A DNA stretch of 64,000 nt from Rhodanobacter ginsengisoli (GTDB taxonomy: Bacteria; Pseudomonadota; Gammaproteobacteria; Xanthomonadales; Rhodanobacteraceae), in assembly GCF_042657065.1 (NCBI RefSeq), contig NZ_JBHSNF010000003.1, positions 124,001 through 188,000 of the forward strand, written 5' to 3'. Positions 44,758 to 54,374 of the stretch are shown piece after piece (position 1 is the first letter of the stretch; each line of letters opens with the position of its first letter). The notes under the pieces were generated by a model. It made no database searches and was not told where the DNA came from. It was given only the letters and a program-made list of their open reading frames with translations. The position numbers were made by a program, and so were the translations under genes.

Positions 44758-45747
44758 ATGCAGCCCCTGCAACTGCTGGCCCTGCTTGCCCCGGGGGAGC
44801 CGCTCTCCGGCGCCGGCCTGGCCGCGCAGGCTGGCGTGACCCGTGCGGCGATCTGGAAACAGATCGAGATCCTGCGCGCGCGCGGTGTACCGATCGAGGC
44901 AAACGGCTCGGTCGGGTATCGGCTGCCGTGGCCGGTGCAGATGCTCGATGCCGAATTGATCCGTGCCGCCTTGCCGTCGGTGCCGGCCCATGCCCTGGGC
45001 GCGCTGGAGGTACACGGCGAGCTGGATTCCACTTCCAGCGAATTGCAGCGCCGCGGCAGCTCGGCCAGGGATTTCAGCGTGGTGCTGGCCGAAACCCAGA
45101 CCGCCGGGCGCGGTCGGCGCGGCCGCGAGTGGTTGTCGCCGCCGGGGCTGAATTTGTACCTGTCCTGCCTCAAGCGCTTCGACTCCGGCTTTGCCGCGCT
45201 CAGCGGATTGTCGCTGGCGATCGGGGTGATCGTGTTGCGCACGCTGGAGTCCCTGGGCATCGCCGGGGCCGGGCTGAAATGGCCGAACGACGTACTGGCC
45301 ATCGCGAGCCGGCCGTCGGGCGGCAAGCTGGCCGGCGTCCTGGTCGAACTCAGCGGCGAGTATCAGGGGCCGTGCGCGGCGATCGTCGGAATCGGTCTCA
45401 ACTTGCGACTGACACCGGCGCTGCGCGAACAGGCCGGGCAGCCGACGTGCGACCTGGCCACGCTGGCCGGCGGCACGCCACCGGATCGCAACCGCGTCGC
45501 GGCGGCGTTGATCGCGGCGCTGGTCGAGGGCCTCGGGCAATTCGAGCGCGGCGGATTCAGTGGTTTCGTGGCGGACTATGCGCGGCACGACCTGCTGCGC
45601 GACCAGCCGCTGCAGCTGAGCGGCCCGCTCGGCACATTCGAGGGCACGGGTGCCGGCGTGGATGATCGTGGCGCGCTGCAGGTCCGCCTGGCCGATGGCA
45701 GCCTGCGCCGGATCGACAGTGCCGACGTCACGGTGCGTCGCACATGA
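44758..45747 (+). CDS. birA: Biotin--[acetyl-CoA-carboxylase] ligase / biotin repressor
   Basis: Encodes 329 residues from ATG 44758. The N-terminal winged helix (about 10-60: AGLAAQAGVTRAAIWKQIEI) makes it a bifunctional BirA. The catalytic part has the biotinyl-AMP loop GRGRRGREWLSPPG and LKWPNDVL, then KLAGVLVEL. It attaches biotin to acetyl-CoA carboxylase and represses biotin genes. The stop overlaps coaX (ATGA), and the two are probably co-transcribed. Confidence 0.95.
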   Translation: MQPLQLLALLAPGEPLSGAGLAAQAGVTRAAIWKQIEILRARGVPIEANGSVGYRLPWPVQMLDAELIRAALPSVPAHALGALEVHGELDSTSSELQRRGSSARDFSVVLAETQTAGRGRRGREWLSPPGLNLYLSCLKRFDSGFAALSGLSLAIGVIVLRTLESLGIAGAGLKWPNDVLAIASRPSGGKLAGVLVELSGEYQGPCAAIVGIGLNLRLTPALREQAGQPTCDLATLAGGTPPDRNRVAAALIAALVEGLGQFERGGFSGFVADYARHDLLRDQPLQLSGPLGTFEGTGAGVDDRGALQVRLADGSLRRIDSADVTVRRT

Positions 45748-46505
45748 GGCTGCTGCTCGACCTGGGCAACACGCGGCTGAAATGGGCGCTGCAGGAGCAG
45801 CCGTCCGGATGGCTGGCGCGCGGCGCCACGGAATGGCACGAGGACATGATCGCGGCGCTGGAAACGGCCTGGACAGGTCTGCCCCGCACGGTCGCGGTGG
45901 TGGCCGCCTCGGTGGTCGACGCCGGACGCGAGGCACAGGTGGCGACGGCGACGGAGCGGCTGTTCGCCGGTGCGCCGACCTGGGTGCGGACGCCGGCCAG
46001 TGCCTGCGGCGTGCGCAACGCCTATGCCGAACCGCAACGTCTGGGAGTGGACCGTTTTCTGGCGATGGTGGCTGCCTATGCCGATGGTCACGCTCCCTGC
46101 GTGCTGGCCGGTGCGGGCACGGCGCTCACGCTTGACGCCCTGGCGGCTGACGGCCGTCACCTGGGCGGACTGATCGCTCCCGGCGTGCAGCTGATGCAGC
46201 AATCGCTGCTGGACGCGACTGCGCGGGTACGACCGGAACGGCCGGGGCGGATCCTGGAACTCGCCGACAATACCGCCGATGCGATGACGTCCGGTTGCTG
46301 GCATGCCGCTGCCGCCCTGATCGAGCGTTTTGCCGCGCGCATGGCACCACGTCTCGGTGGCACACAGACGCTGATCCTGGACGGCGGCGATGCGGAGCGC
46401 CTGATGCCGATCCTGGAACTGCCCGTGCAACTGGGTCAGGACGGCGTGCTGCGCGGCCTGGCGTTGTGGGCCGACGCGCAGATGGCGTCCTCGCCGTCCG
46501 TCTAG
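45744..46505 (+). CDS. coaX: Type III pantothenate kinase
   Basis: Encodes 253 residues. The N-terminal phosphate-binding motif LLLDLGNTRLKWAL and the middle GVDRFLAMVAAYADG are characteristic, with the ATP/pantothenate site AGTALTLDAL and the GGLIAPGVQLM loop. It starts coenzyme A synthesis by phosphorylating pantothenate. It overlaps birA by 4 bp and precedes a SPOR gene. Confidence 0.95.
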   Translation: MRLLLDLGNTRLKWALQEQPSGWLARGATEWHEDMIAALETAWTGLPRTVAVVAASVVDAGREAQVATATERLFAGAPTWVRTPASACGVRNAYAEPQRLGVDRFLAMVAAYADGHAPCVLAGAGTALTLDALAADGRHLGGLIAPGVQLMQQSLLDATARVRPERPGRILELADNTADAMTSGCWHAAAALIERFAARMAPRLGGTQTLILDGGDAERLMPILELPVQLGQDGVLRGLALWADAQMASSPSV

Positions 46506-46538
46506 AATGGTGGCCACTGGCTGGTTGTTGGGGGTTCG

Positions 46539-47210
46539 ATGTTTCTGCGATTGCTGTTCGTCCTGTTGAGTGCGCTCAATATCGCGGTGGGTGCCTGGCT
46601 GCTGCTGGGCCAGCCGTATGCGCACGGTGGCAGTCCCAGCGATCCGGGCGTGGCGGAACTGCGCCTGCTGTCGGAGTTGCCGGAATCCAGCTCGGTCGCC
46701 GCGGCGTCGAGCGTGCCGGCGAGTCCGGCAAAGGACGGTTCGCAGCCCGGCGTCAGCTACAGCTGTCTCACCCTGGGGCCGTTCGCCACGCCGCAGGACT
46801 TGCGCAATGCCCGCCAGGCCCTCACCGCGCAGGTCGCGCGCATGCGTTCGCGCCAGGAGCAGGCCAGCCAGACCAGTGGCTGGTGGGTGTATCTGCCGGC
46901 CGCCGGCAGTCGGGCCCAGGCATTGGAGCAGGCCAGGCAGCTCGACGAACGCCATATCGACGACTATTTCGTGGTCAGTTCAGGCGATCAGTCGAACACC
47001 ATTTCGCTGGGCCTGTTCAAGGATCCGGCGAATGCGCGCAAGCGGCGCGACGAGGTCGTCGCCGCCGGCTTTCCCGCCCGCATGATCGAACGCAGCGAAA
47101 GCGTGCCGGAATACTGGCTGGATCTGGTGGTCGCCGACAGCGCCCGCTTCGACTGGCGCAGCCTCGTCAACGCCAGCGGCGTCGGCTCCCACAGCGCCAG
47201 CTGCTTTTGA
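46539..47210 (+). CDS. SPOR-domain membrane protein
   Basis: Encodes 223 residues. An N-terminal helix (about 2-24, RLLFVLLSALNIAVGAWLLL) anchors it in the inner membrane, and a Ser/Ala/Pro linker follows. The C-terminal SPOR-type domain (about 110-195) shows SRAQALEQARQLDERHIDDY and NTISLGLFKDPANARKR. SPOR domains bind denuded peptidoglycan at the septum. A structured Cys-containing segment (YSCLTLGPF) resembles a second SPOR-like half. Confidence 0.8.
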   Translation: MFLRLLFVLLSALNIAVGAWLLLGQPYAHGGSPSDPGVAELRLLSELPESSSVAAASSVPASPAKDGSQPGVSYSCLTLGPFATPQDLRNARQALTAQVARMRSRQEQASQTSGWWVYLPAAGSRAQALEQARQLDERHIDDYFVVSSGDQSNTISLGLFKDPANARKRRDEVVAAGFPARMIERSESVPEYWLDLVVADSARFDWRSLVNASGVGSHSASCF

Positions 47211-47248
47211 GCACGCACGGCGGCTGGCCTGCTAGAATCCACCGCCTC

Positions 47249-47324
47249 GCCGGCATAGCTCAGTTGGTAGAGCAACTGATTTGTAATCAGTAGGTCCCGG
47301 GTTCGACTCCTGGTGCCGGCACCA
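47249..47324 (+). tRNA. tRNA-Thr (anticodon TGT)
   Basis: Acceptor arms GCCGGCA and TGCCGGC pair over 7 bp. The D-arm TAGCTCAGTTGGTAGAGCA, anticodon stem CTGAT/ATCAG around TTTGTAA (anticodon TGT, reading ACA Thr), and the T-arm GGGTTCGACTCC are all intact. The 3' CCA is genome-encoded (47322-47324). Confidence 0.97.
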
Positions 47325-47330
47325 GAAATC

Positions 47331-47362
47331 AAAGGCTTGCAGCAATGCAGGCCTTTTTCTTT
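47331..47362 (+). terminator. Intrinsic terminator after tRNA-Thr
   Basis: AAAGGCTTGCA and TGCAGGCCTTT form an 11-bp stem (one G-U) around GCAA, followed by a T-rich run to 47362. It begins 6 bp after the tRNA and is the best intrinsic terminator in this part of the window. Confidence 0.85.
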
Positions 47363-47909
47363 AGGTTGCTGGGGAAACGCATGCTTCAATTTCCCAAATC
47401 CTCCGCTGGTCTGGTGATCCACCGGCGGTCGGCATATGCCAGGTCTATGGCGCCGAGCCCGCACCGTCGATTTCACGTGGCGTTACGCGAGTGGCGCAGC
47501 AGTCCCCAGCGATCAGGCGCGCTCACCTGATGATTGACCGCGTGTGTCGGAAGATTCAGGCGCTCCGACATCAGTCTCGGGATGACGCGCCCATCGTCGG
47601 CCACTACAGAATGACGTTCTGCCAGGAGCCCCGGCACACGCCAGCACGATGCGACGGAATCCGGTCGATCGGTGCGGCTTATCCCCGCGAGCAGGCAACA
47701 CTCCGGCAATGGCCGGGATCATTGCGCCAGCAAACCCCTACACACGCCACGCCTCTCGCTGATGCAACGTTCAGGCTGCACCTCGTAGGATGAAGCCGCC
47801 CCGCCAGTCCGGCCCGATCTGACTGCCTGTCAGGCGTAACCTGACATCGAACGCAGCCCGGATGGAGCAGACGAATCGAGGTACCCCCTCCCTCGCGAGA
47901 GTGCCGGCC
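47363..47909. other. ~550-bp stretch with no recognisable gene
   Basis: Short open frames occur on both strands but none has a conserved motif, good ribosome site or protein-like composition. No copy of the tRNA 3' end was found here. It begins a sparse region reaching to about 50.0 kb. Confidence 0.4.
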
Positions 47910-48089
47910 ATGCTCGAAGTTCACCCCGCACCCGATGGATTCACCGTGTATGACGCCGATGCCGGCGAGGCTGTGATCAAGTTCGCCAGCCGCGCCGAAG
48001 CAGACGAGCTGATTGCCGCGCTGCAGATCCAGGAAGCGCACGCGCAGCTCAGGCGCTGGTCACCTGATGCGGTGCCGGACACGTACTGA
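47910..48089 (+). CDS. Small hypothetical protein
   Basis: Encodes 59 residues from ATG 47910 (MLEVHPAPDGFTVYDADAGE), preceded by GAGAG; an ATG at 47862 is further upstream. The pattern of short strands followed by AEADELIAALQIQEAHAQLR suggests a compact alpha/beta protein. No family recognised. It is an isolated gene in the sparse region. Confidence 0.5.
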   Translation: MLEVHPAPDGFTVYDADAGEAVIKFASRAEADELIAALQIQEAHAQLRRWSPDAVPDTY

Positions 48090-48364
48090 AAGCCACGACT
48101 TCCTGGCGGAGTCGTCTGCCGGTGGTGATTCGTCATCCCCCGGTTCTCTGGTCTGCTGTCCGTGAAAACGGAGTAGCCCCTCCCGAAGTTCCCCTGCCGT
48201 GCCTTACCCCGCCTGCCTTATGGATGGCGGTGTAACGCCCGGCAGCCGGTGTGCGGAACGGCTGCGTCCTGGCTGAACGCTCCACGGCGATTTGACACGG
48301 CCATCGCGGTTCTTGCACTTCCGCCGGTGCACGCTCGATCCCTTCGAAACGGAGAAGACAAATC

Positions 48365-48616
48365 ATGGGAAAGATCTACGTGGTGCAAGGCTTCTTCGAG
48401 ATGGATGGGCGACTCGTCACCGACAAACCGATTCTTCACGGCATGGAGCAACTGGCGCGGGTGCGCGGCGAGATGCTGGCCGGACAGCGCGATGGCGTGC
48501 TGGTGTATGCCCAGTGCGCGGATGCCGATCGCGGAGAGTATTCGGAGCCGGTCATTCTGGCGGAGTACGGCCGGGTGCCGCATCCGGAGCGGCAAAGCCT
48601 GTGCCACGTGGCATGA
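48365..48616 (+). CDS. Small hypothetical protein
   Basis: Encodes 83 residues with a good upstream GGAGA. The sequence (KIYVVQGFFEMDGRLVTDKP, then ARVRGEMLAGQRDGVLVYAQ) looks like a folded small protein rich in beta strands. No family recognised. The C-terminus contains a lone Cys (SLCHVA). Isolated gene. Confidence 0.55.
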   Translation: MGKIYVVQGFFEMDGRLVTDKPILHGMEQLARVRGEMLAGQRDGVLVYAQCADADRGEYSEPVILAEYGRVPHPERQSLCHVA

Positions 48617-48808
48617 GGCGAGTGCAGGGACAGGTTCTGGCGCGCCCGGGCTCCCCGTGGCGGCCGCTTCGGACAGGCGCCGTAGGCAGGCGCCGACATA
48701 CGCGCGGGGCTGCGATCAGCAGACTGGATCGATTCCGGACTCACCCGTCCCGCCATCCCATGGCGTGATGGAGCGGTCCGGGCGATTTCCCTGTCGGAGG
48801 CTGCGGCG

Positions 48809-49051
48809 ATGCGCATTGTTTTGACGATCAAGGAGAGCAACCACGGCTTGTGGTGCATCTGCAGCGGGTCGGCGGTCCTGTACGACAAGCTTCGTTTCGC
48901 CCATGCCATTCGGCTGAGCCGCGGACTGGCCCGGGAAGAACATGAGAACTCGGGTCATGCGGTCGGTGTCGAGATGGTCTGTTCCGAATTCACCATTTCA
49001 CTGGTGCAGTACGCGGGCTCGGACGTAACCCGGCAGGCCACCGCGGCCTGA
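48809..49051 (+). CDS. Small hypothetical protein (DUF2188-like pattern, uncertain)
   Basis: Encodes 80 residues, preceded by GGAGG. The pattern of a short strand, a central YDKLRFAHAIRLSRGLAREE helix and a closing strand (VGVEMVCSEFTISLVQYAG) resembles small DUF2188-type folds but no motif is decisive. It has no neighbour on its strand within 200 bp. Function unknown. Confidence 0.5.
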   Translation: MRIVLTIKESNHGLWCICSGSAVLYDKLRFAHAIRLSRGLAREEHENSGHAVGVEMVCSEFTISLVQYAGSDVTRQATAA

Positions 49052-49283
49052 GCGGGACGATCCTCCGCTTCGCGGGGAGGGTTCCAGAGGAATGGGTGCG
49101 CCGTATCAGTCAGATCGCCAACCCGGCGTGTCGCATCTGGCGGGCTGCGGGATGTGGATCGGGGCATCCCGCCGCGGTCGCGGGCAAATCCGGCACGGGC
49201 TGCCGTGGATGCAGTGTGCACGCGGTGTGAAACCTTGCTAGCATCAGTCGACGGTTGCACAGGGGCAGCCGGGAGTGATTGAC

Positions 49284-49481
49284 ATGCAAACGCTTTTTGC
49301 GCACCCCGCCGTCTGGCGCGGATTTGCGCTGTTTGCAGGGACGCTGATTGGCAAGGTCACAGGGGATGCAAAGTCCGACACCGAGTCGCCCGACGAGGGC
49401 AACCTGGTCTCGTGGTGCGCGGGTGCGCGATCACGCCGGGAAGATGAGCTGGCGCGCGCGCGTCAGGTGGAGCCCGGATAA
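49284..49481 (+). CDS. Doubtful short ORF
   Basis: Encodes 65 residues from ATG 49284, preceded by GGGAGTGATT. The first 25 residues (QTLFAHPAVWRGFALFAGTL) could be a membrane helix; the rest is charged. No family recognised. It may be spurious. Confidence 0.25.
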   Translation: MQTLFAHPAVWRGFALFAGTLIGKVTGDAKSDTESPDEGNLVSWCAGARSRREDELARARQVEPG

Positions 49482-50023
49482 TCGTCCAGCCGATGGCGGA
49501 TCGCTGCCATCGGCTGGATCGTCGACATCCCGAAGACGCGGACACCTGATGTGTGGGTCGTGCCGGCGTCGGCGATTTCCCGGCATGCGTGCGGCTCCCG
49601 TGTGAGCCGCGGGCACATTGCGGTGGCATGCCGGAAGATGCCGCCACGCCGTCGCCAGAGGCAAGCAGCCCGATCACTTCGTCAGTCGCCACAACGCTTG
49701 CACGGCGCCTTTTCGACGATGGCTGGAAACGCATGTTTCGAGCTGCTGCCCCACGCGGCATCGAAGCCATCGTGTGTGCGATCGATGGCTGCGCACGGCA
49801 TGGCGTTGCTTGCGTTGCCGCATGCCGGCGCGGTCGCTGCCATTCCGGTAAACTTCATCGATCACGACAGCGCATGTCGTGAATGTCTTTTCCCACGCGA
49901 AAATGGCGATTCGCTCGGGAGCTGCGGCACATCGCCGTTGGCCACCGGGCGCCGCGCCGACATCGACGGCGCGCAAAGGCCCTGGCCTGCGCCTGCCCCG
50001 ATGCCACTGCAGGTAACCAAGTC
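49482..50023. other. ~540-bp stretch upstream of arginase
   Basis: No convincing gene. A plus-strand frame from ATG 49628 (MPEDAATPSPEASSPITSSV) runs to 49882 and ends in a Cys/Arg-rich part, with no motif. The promoter of the arginase gene should lie near the right end. No strong palindrome seen. Confidence 0.35.
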
Positions 50024-50941
50024 ATGAGCAAGCAGACCATTTCATTGATAGGCGTGCCGACCGATATCGGCGCCGGGCATCGTGGTGCCTCGATGGGGCC
50101 GGAGGCGCTGCGGGTGGCCAACCTGGCCCTCAGGCTTGAGCGGCGCGGTTTGCAGGTGGTCGATCGAGGCAACCTGCACGGACCGATCAATCCGTGGCAG
50201 CCGCCGACCGATGGCTATCGCCACCTGGACGAGGTCGTCGCCTGGAATATGGCCGTCTATACGGCCTTTCATCAGGAGCTTTCGGCGGGCCACCTGCCGA
50301 TCATGCTCGGTGGAGACCATTGCCTGGCGATCGGATCGATCACGGCCGTGGCCCGCCATTGCCGCGAGACCGGAAAGCAGCTTCGGGTGCTGTGGCTGGA
50401 TGCCCACTCCGATTTCAATACGGCACAGGCAACCCCGTCCGGAAACATCCATGGCATGCCGGTGGCATGTCTGTGCGGCTACGGTCCGCAGGTGCTCACC
50501 GAGCTCGGTGGCAGTGCGCCGGCGACCACGCCGGACGTGTTCCGGCAGATCGGCATCCGTTCGGTCGATTACGGCGAGAAGCAGCTCGTGCGCGAGGCGA
50601 ACGTGGGCATCTACGACATGCGCCACATCGACGAAGAAGGCATGAAGCGGGTGATGGAGCAGGCCCTGGCCGGGATCGACGAGAACACTCACCTGCATGT
50701 GAGCTTCGATGTCGATTTTCTCGATCCCAGCATTGCGCCGGGCGTGGGTACCACGGTGCGCGGGGGGCCGACCTACCGCGAGGCGCAGCTGTGCATGGAG
50801 ATGATCGCCGATACCGGGCACATGGCCTCGCTGGATATCGTCGAATTGAATCCGGCCTTCGACAAGCGCAATCAGACCGCCAAGCTGGCGGTGGACCTGG
50901 TCGAGTCGCTGTTCGGCAAGTCCACCCTGATCCGCCGCTAA
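50024..50941 (+). CDS. rocF: Arginase
   Basis: Encodes 305 residues, the usual length. The dinuclear Mn sites appear as GGDHCLAIGS, WLDAHSDFNT and SFDVDFLDP, together with the substrate loop HGMPVA. The N-terminal ISLIGVPTDIGAGHRGA and the C-terminal ELNPAFDKRNQTAKLAVDL are typical of the RocF-type family. It splits arginine to ornithine and urea. The trpS gene follows 30 bp later. Confidence 0.95.
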   Translation: MSKQTISLIGVPTDIGAGHRGASMGPEALRVANLALRLERRGLQVVDRGNLHGPINPWQPPTDGYRHLDEVVAWNMAVYTAFHQELSAGHLPIMLGGDHCLAIGSITAVARHCRETGKQLRVLWLDAHSDFNTAQATPSGNIHGMPVACLCGYGPQVLTELGGSAPATTPDVFRQIGIRSVDYGEKQLVREANVGIYDMRHIDEEGMKRVMEQALAGIDENTHLHVSFDVDFLDPSIAPGVGTTVRGGPTYREAQLCMEMIADTGHMASLDIVELNPAFDKRNQTAKLAVDLVESLFGKSTLIRR

Positions 50942-50971
50942 CCCGGCCCGACGACAGCACAAGCGAAGATC

Positions 50972-52336
50972 ATGCAGACCCGTGTACTGACCGGCATCAC
51001 CACGACCGGTACGCCGCATCTCGGCAACTATGTGGGCGCCATCCGCCCGGCGATCGAGGCCAGCCGACGCAACGACGTCGATGCGTTCTTTTTCATGGCC
51101 GACTATCACGCGTTGATCAAGAGCGGCGATGCCGCGCGGATCGAGCGTTCGCGGCTGGAGATTGCCGCGAGCTGGCTGGCCGCCGGCCTCGATCCGGCGC
51201 GGGTCACGTTTTACCGGCAGTCGGATATTCCGGAAATCCCCGAGCTGACCTGGTTTCTCACCTGCATCGCCGCCAAGGGCATGCTCAATCGCGCGCATGC
51301 CTACAAGGCGGCGGTGGACCGGAATACCGAGGCGGGCGAGGACGCCGATGCCGGCATCACCGCGGGCCTGTACATGTACCCGGTGCTGATGGCCGCGGAC
51401 ATCCTGGCGTTCGACGCGCACAAGGTGCCGGTGGGGCGCGACCAGATCCAGCACATCGAGATGGCGCGCGACCTGGCCCAGCGCTTCAACCATATCCACG
51501 GCCGCGAATTCTTCGTGTTGCCCGAGGCCCTGATCGAGGAACAGGTGGCCACCCTGCCGGGTCTCGACGGTCGCAAGATGTCGAAGAGCTACGACAACAC
51601 GATCCCGCTGTTTGCCGGCGGCAGCAAGCAGTTGCGCGAGGCGATCATGCGCATCGTCACCGACTCGCGGCTGCCGGGGGAGCCGAAGGATCCGGACAGC
51701 TGTGCACTGTTCACCATCTTCCGTGCATTTGCCAGCGAGCTCGAGACGGCAGCGTTCCGCCAGGCTCTGCTGGATGGCATGGGTTGGGGCGATGCCAAGC
51801 AGGCGCTGTACGAGCGCATCGAGTCCGATGTGGCGCCGATGCGCGAGCACTACGAGGCGCTGATGGCCGACCCGGCCGGAATCGAGCTCATCCTGCAGCA
51901 GGGGGCGCTGAAGGCGCGGGCGGTCGCCACGCCGAAGATCGCCGCGTTGCGCGATGCCCTGGGGTTGCGCTCGGCTGCCGCGGCGACGGTGCCTGCCAGC
52001 CAGCCGAAGCCGGCATCGAAGCTTGGCAAGGCGCCACGCTTTGCCAGCTTCCGCGATGCCGATGGCAGCTTTCGTTTCCGGCTGCTCTCGGCCGAAGGCG
52101 AGCAACTGCTGCTGTCGATTCCGTTCACCGATCCCAAGGCGGCCGGCCTGCTGCAGAAACGGATCAGGAGCCTGGGCGCTGCCGGCGCCGCGCTGCAGCT
52201 GCAGCCCTCGGGCATGTTCCTGGAGCTGGACGGCCAGCCGGTTGCCAGCACGCCGGACTACCCCGACGAGACGTCCCGCGACGAGGCGCTGGAGCAATTG
52301 CGCGAGGCGCTCGACCAGCTGGCCGCGCAGGATTGA
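50972..52336 (+). CDS. trpS: Tryptophanyl-tRNA synthetase with C-terminal extension
   Basis: Encodes 454 residues. The class I motifs are PHLGN (15-19, HIGH-type) and KMSKS (202-206). It attaches Trp to tRNA-Trp. The catalytic core ends near residue 335. About 100 extra residues follow: a Lys/Ala/Pro linker and a domain (RFASFRDADGSFRFRLLSAE) resembling a DUF1508/YegP-like fold. A similar extension is known in Xanthomonadales TrpS. The two halves fit a single continuous frame. Confidence 0.95.
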   Translation: MQTRVLTGITTTGTPHLGNYVGAIRPAIEASRRNDVDAFFFMADYHALIKSGDAARIERSRLEIAASWLAAGLDPARVTFYRQSDIPEIPELTWFLTCIAAKGMLNRAHAYKAAVDRNTEAGEDADAGITAGLYMYPVLMAADILAFDAHKVPVGRDQIQHIEMARDLAQRFNHIHGREFFVLPEALIEEQVATLPGLDGRKMSKSYDNTIPLFAGGSKQLREAIMRIVTDSRLPGEPKDPDSCALFTIFRAFASELETAAFRQALLDGMGWGDAKQALYERIESDVAPMREHYEALMADPAGIELILQQGALKARAVATPKIAALRDALGLRSAAAATVPASQPKPASKLGKAPRFASFRDADGSFRFRLLSAEGEQLLLSIPFTDPKAAGLLQKRIRSLGAAGAALQLQPSGMFLELDGQPVASTPDYPDETSRDEALEQLREALDQLAAQD

Positions 52337-52372
52337 TGCGCGGCGGCGAAAACCGACGGAGTGATTGGAACG

Positions 52373-52696
52373 ATGCGTTACCTGGCCATCCTGCTGCTTG
52401 CCCCGTGGCTGCTGATCCTGTGCTGGGCCTATTGGGCCTATCCGAAGAACATGCCGCGGACGTCCGGACGGCGCCTCTTCGATGTGGTGGCGTTGGTGCT
52501 GGCGGCGAGTGCCGCGGTACAGGGCGCGCTGTTTGCCTTCGACCGGGCCGAGCTGCCGGTGATCGGTCAGTTCGGTCGGGCCAGTGGCGCGATCTGGCAA
52601 CAGGTGTTACCTGCTCTTTACGGCTACGGAGCGTTCACTGCGGTCCTGCTGCTGGCGATGCTGCTGCGTCATTGGTGCTGGGGAAGACTGCGTTGA
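52373..52696 (+). CDS. Small two- or three-helix membrane protein
   Basis: Encodes 107 residues from ATG 52373; an upstream GTG at 52361 is in frame. Helices at about 4-22 (LAILLLAPWLLILCWAYWAY), 40-60 and 83-102 separate a basic central loop. No family recognised. The start lies 37 bp downstream of trpS and may be co-transcribed. Confidence 0.6.
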   Translation: MRYLAILLLAPWLLILCWAYWAYPKNMPRTSGRRLFDVVALVLAASAAVQGALFAFDRAELPVIGQFGRASGAIWQQVLPALYGYGAFTAVLLLAMLLRHWCWGRLR

Positions 52697-53099
52697 GTTC
52701 GGTCGTCTCCAGGCTCCCTTGAACGCGTGATTCGAACGCCTCCGATGGTGACAGATGGCCTCACGTGCAGGCGTCGGTGACGGTCGATCCCCGCGAGCGG
52801 CCCGCCCATCCGTCCGGCCGATAGCCCGGTTCGTGGCCCGCGCGACTTCCTGTCGCCGCTGCGGCATGATTGAAAAATGCGGTGCAGGCTCTGGCTGACT
52901 GAGCCTCAAGCATCGGGTTGTGCGGCACAGGCGGCCCGAACCGATTCCGGAGAAGTGCCATGGTGGCCCATGGTTCGAGCGGGTGTCCAGGCATGCGTGG
53001 CCGTGACCGGCGGGGTCGTGGCCAAAGTGACTGCGTCGGAGTCCCCCAGGGTGCGCGGGACGGGCGGCTTCCCTGGATTCCTGCTTGGAGCGGGCGGCC
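52697..53099. other. ~400-bp intergenic stretch
   Basis: Nothing recognisable: no gene-like frame, tRNA, or strong hairpin. It presumably holds the promoter of the MgtC/DUF4010 gene. Confidence 0.4.
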
Positions 53100-54338
53100 A
53101 TGAACGCGCTGGCAATCGCCTGGACCGGCTACGCAACCGCGCTGGGCATCGGCCTGCTGATCGGTGCCGAGCGCGAGCGGCGCAAGGGCTCGGATGGTGG
53201 GCCAGGCGTGGCTGGCATCCGCACGTTCGCCGTGGTGGCGCTGCTGGGTGCGGCGAGCATCAGTTTCGGGATGCTGCAGTTGGCGATGGCGATGGCGGCG
53301 GTGACGACTTTTCTGGCGATTGCCTACGCACGCGACACCGCCGGTGACCGTGGCCTCACCACCGAGATCAGTCTGTTGCTTTGCCTGTTGCTGGGGGCGA
53401 TCGCCATGCGCGAGCCGCCGATGGCGGCGGCCCTGGCTGTCGCGGTCACGGTGCTGCTGGCTGCGCGCGAGTCGATCCACCATTTCGTGCGCGGGGTGCT
53501 GACCAAGGCGGAGTTGGACAACCTGCTGGTATTGGCGGCCGCCACGCTGATGGTGCTGCCGCTGTTGCCCGACCGGGCCGTCGGACCGTTCGACGCGATC
53601 AACCCCCGCTCGTTGTGGCTGATCGTGATCCTGATCATGTCGATCGGAGCGGCCGCGCATGCGCTGCTGCGGATCGTGGGCAGCCGCATCGGCTTGCCTC
53701 TGGCGGGGCTGCTGTCCGGCTTCGTTTCCAGCCTGGCGACTGTCGGCGTGATGGGCACGCGGGCACGCAGCCAACCCGAACAGACCGGCTCGGCGACCGC
53801 TGCGGCGGTATTGTCGACCGTGGCCACATTCGTGCAGATGGCCGCCGTACTCGCGGTGACGCACCTGGGGACGCTGCGCGTGCTCGCCGTTCCGCTGATC
53901 TGCGGTGGCACCGGCGCGGCGTTGTACGGTGCACTGTGGACATGGAAAAGCCTGCAGCGCAGTTCGCCCGATCCGATCGAGGGCCGTGTCGCCTTCAGCG
54001 TCAGGAACTCGCTGCTGCTGGGGTTGACGATCGCCACGGTACAACTGGTGTCCGCCGCGATGCGCGCGAAGCTCGGCGAGCGTGGGCTGGACATGGCGGC
54101 AGGCATCGCGGGCCTGGCCGATACGCATGCGCCGGCCATCTCGGTCGCCTCGCTGGCAGCGACAGGAACGATCGACACGGCGGCTACCGCGGTGCCGATC
54201 CTGATCGCGCTCAGCGCCAATACGCTGTCGAAGGCGGTGCTGGCCGGCGTGAGCGGGGGTCGCCGCTACGCCCGCTCGGTGGTGCTCGGCCTGGCCGTGG
54301 TGCTGGCGGCGACCTGGCTGGGTTGGTGGTTGGGCTGA
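53100..54338 (+). CDS. MgtC/SapB and DUF4010 family membrane protein
   Basis: Encodes 412 residues from ATG 53100; TTG 53085 is a less likely start. The N-terminal MgtC-like half has YATALGIGLLIGAERERRKG, with a conserved acidic-arginine cluster, and GVAGIRTFAVVALLGA. The C-terminal half is DUF4010 (VLSTVATFVQMAAVLAVTH, then AGIAGLADTHAPAISVASL). About 10-12 helices are predicted. Family members are possible transporters or stress factors of the inner membrane; substrate unknown. Confidence 0.88.
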   Translation: MNALAIAWTGYATALGIGLLIGAERERRKGSDGGPGVAGIRTFAVVALLGAASISFGMLQLAMAMAAVTTFLAIAYARDTAGDRGLTTEISLLLCLLLGAIAMREPPMAAALAVAVTVLLAARESIHHFVRGVLTKAELDNLLVLAAATLMVLPLLPDRAVGPFDAINPRSLWLIVILIMSIGAAAHALLRIVGSRIGLPLAGLLSGFVSSLATVGVMGTRARSQPEQTGSATAAAVLSTVATFVQMAAVLAVTHLGTLRVLAVPLICGGTGAALYGALWTWKSLQRSSPDPIEGRVAFSVRNSLLLGLTIATVQLVSAAMRAKLGERGLDMAAGIAGLADTHAPAISVASLAATGTIDTAATAVPILIALSANTLSKAVLAGVSGGRRYARSVVLGLAVVLAATWLGWWLG

Positions 54339-54374
54339 GCCGCTCGCCCCGCGAACAGGCGGCGCCGGCGACGT

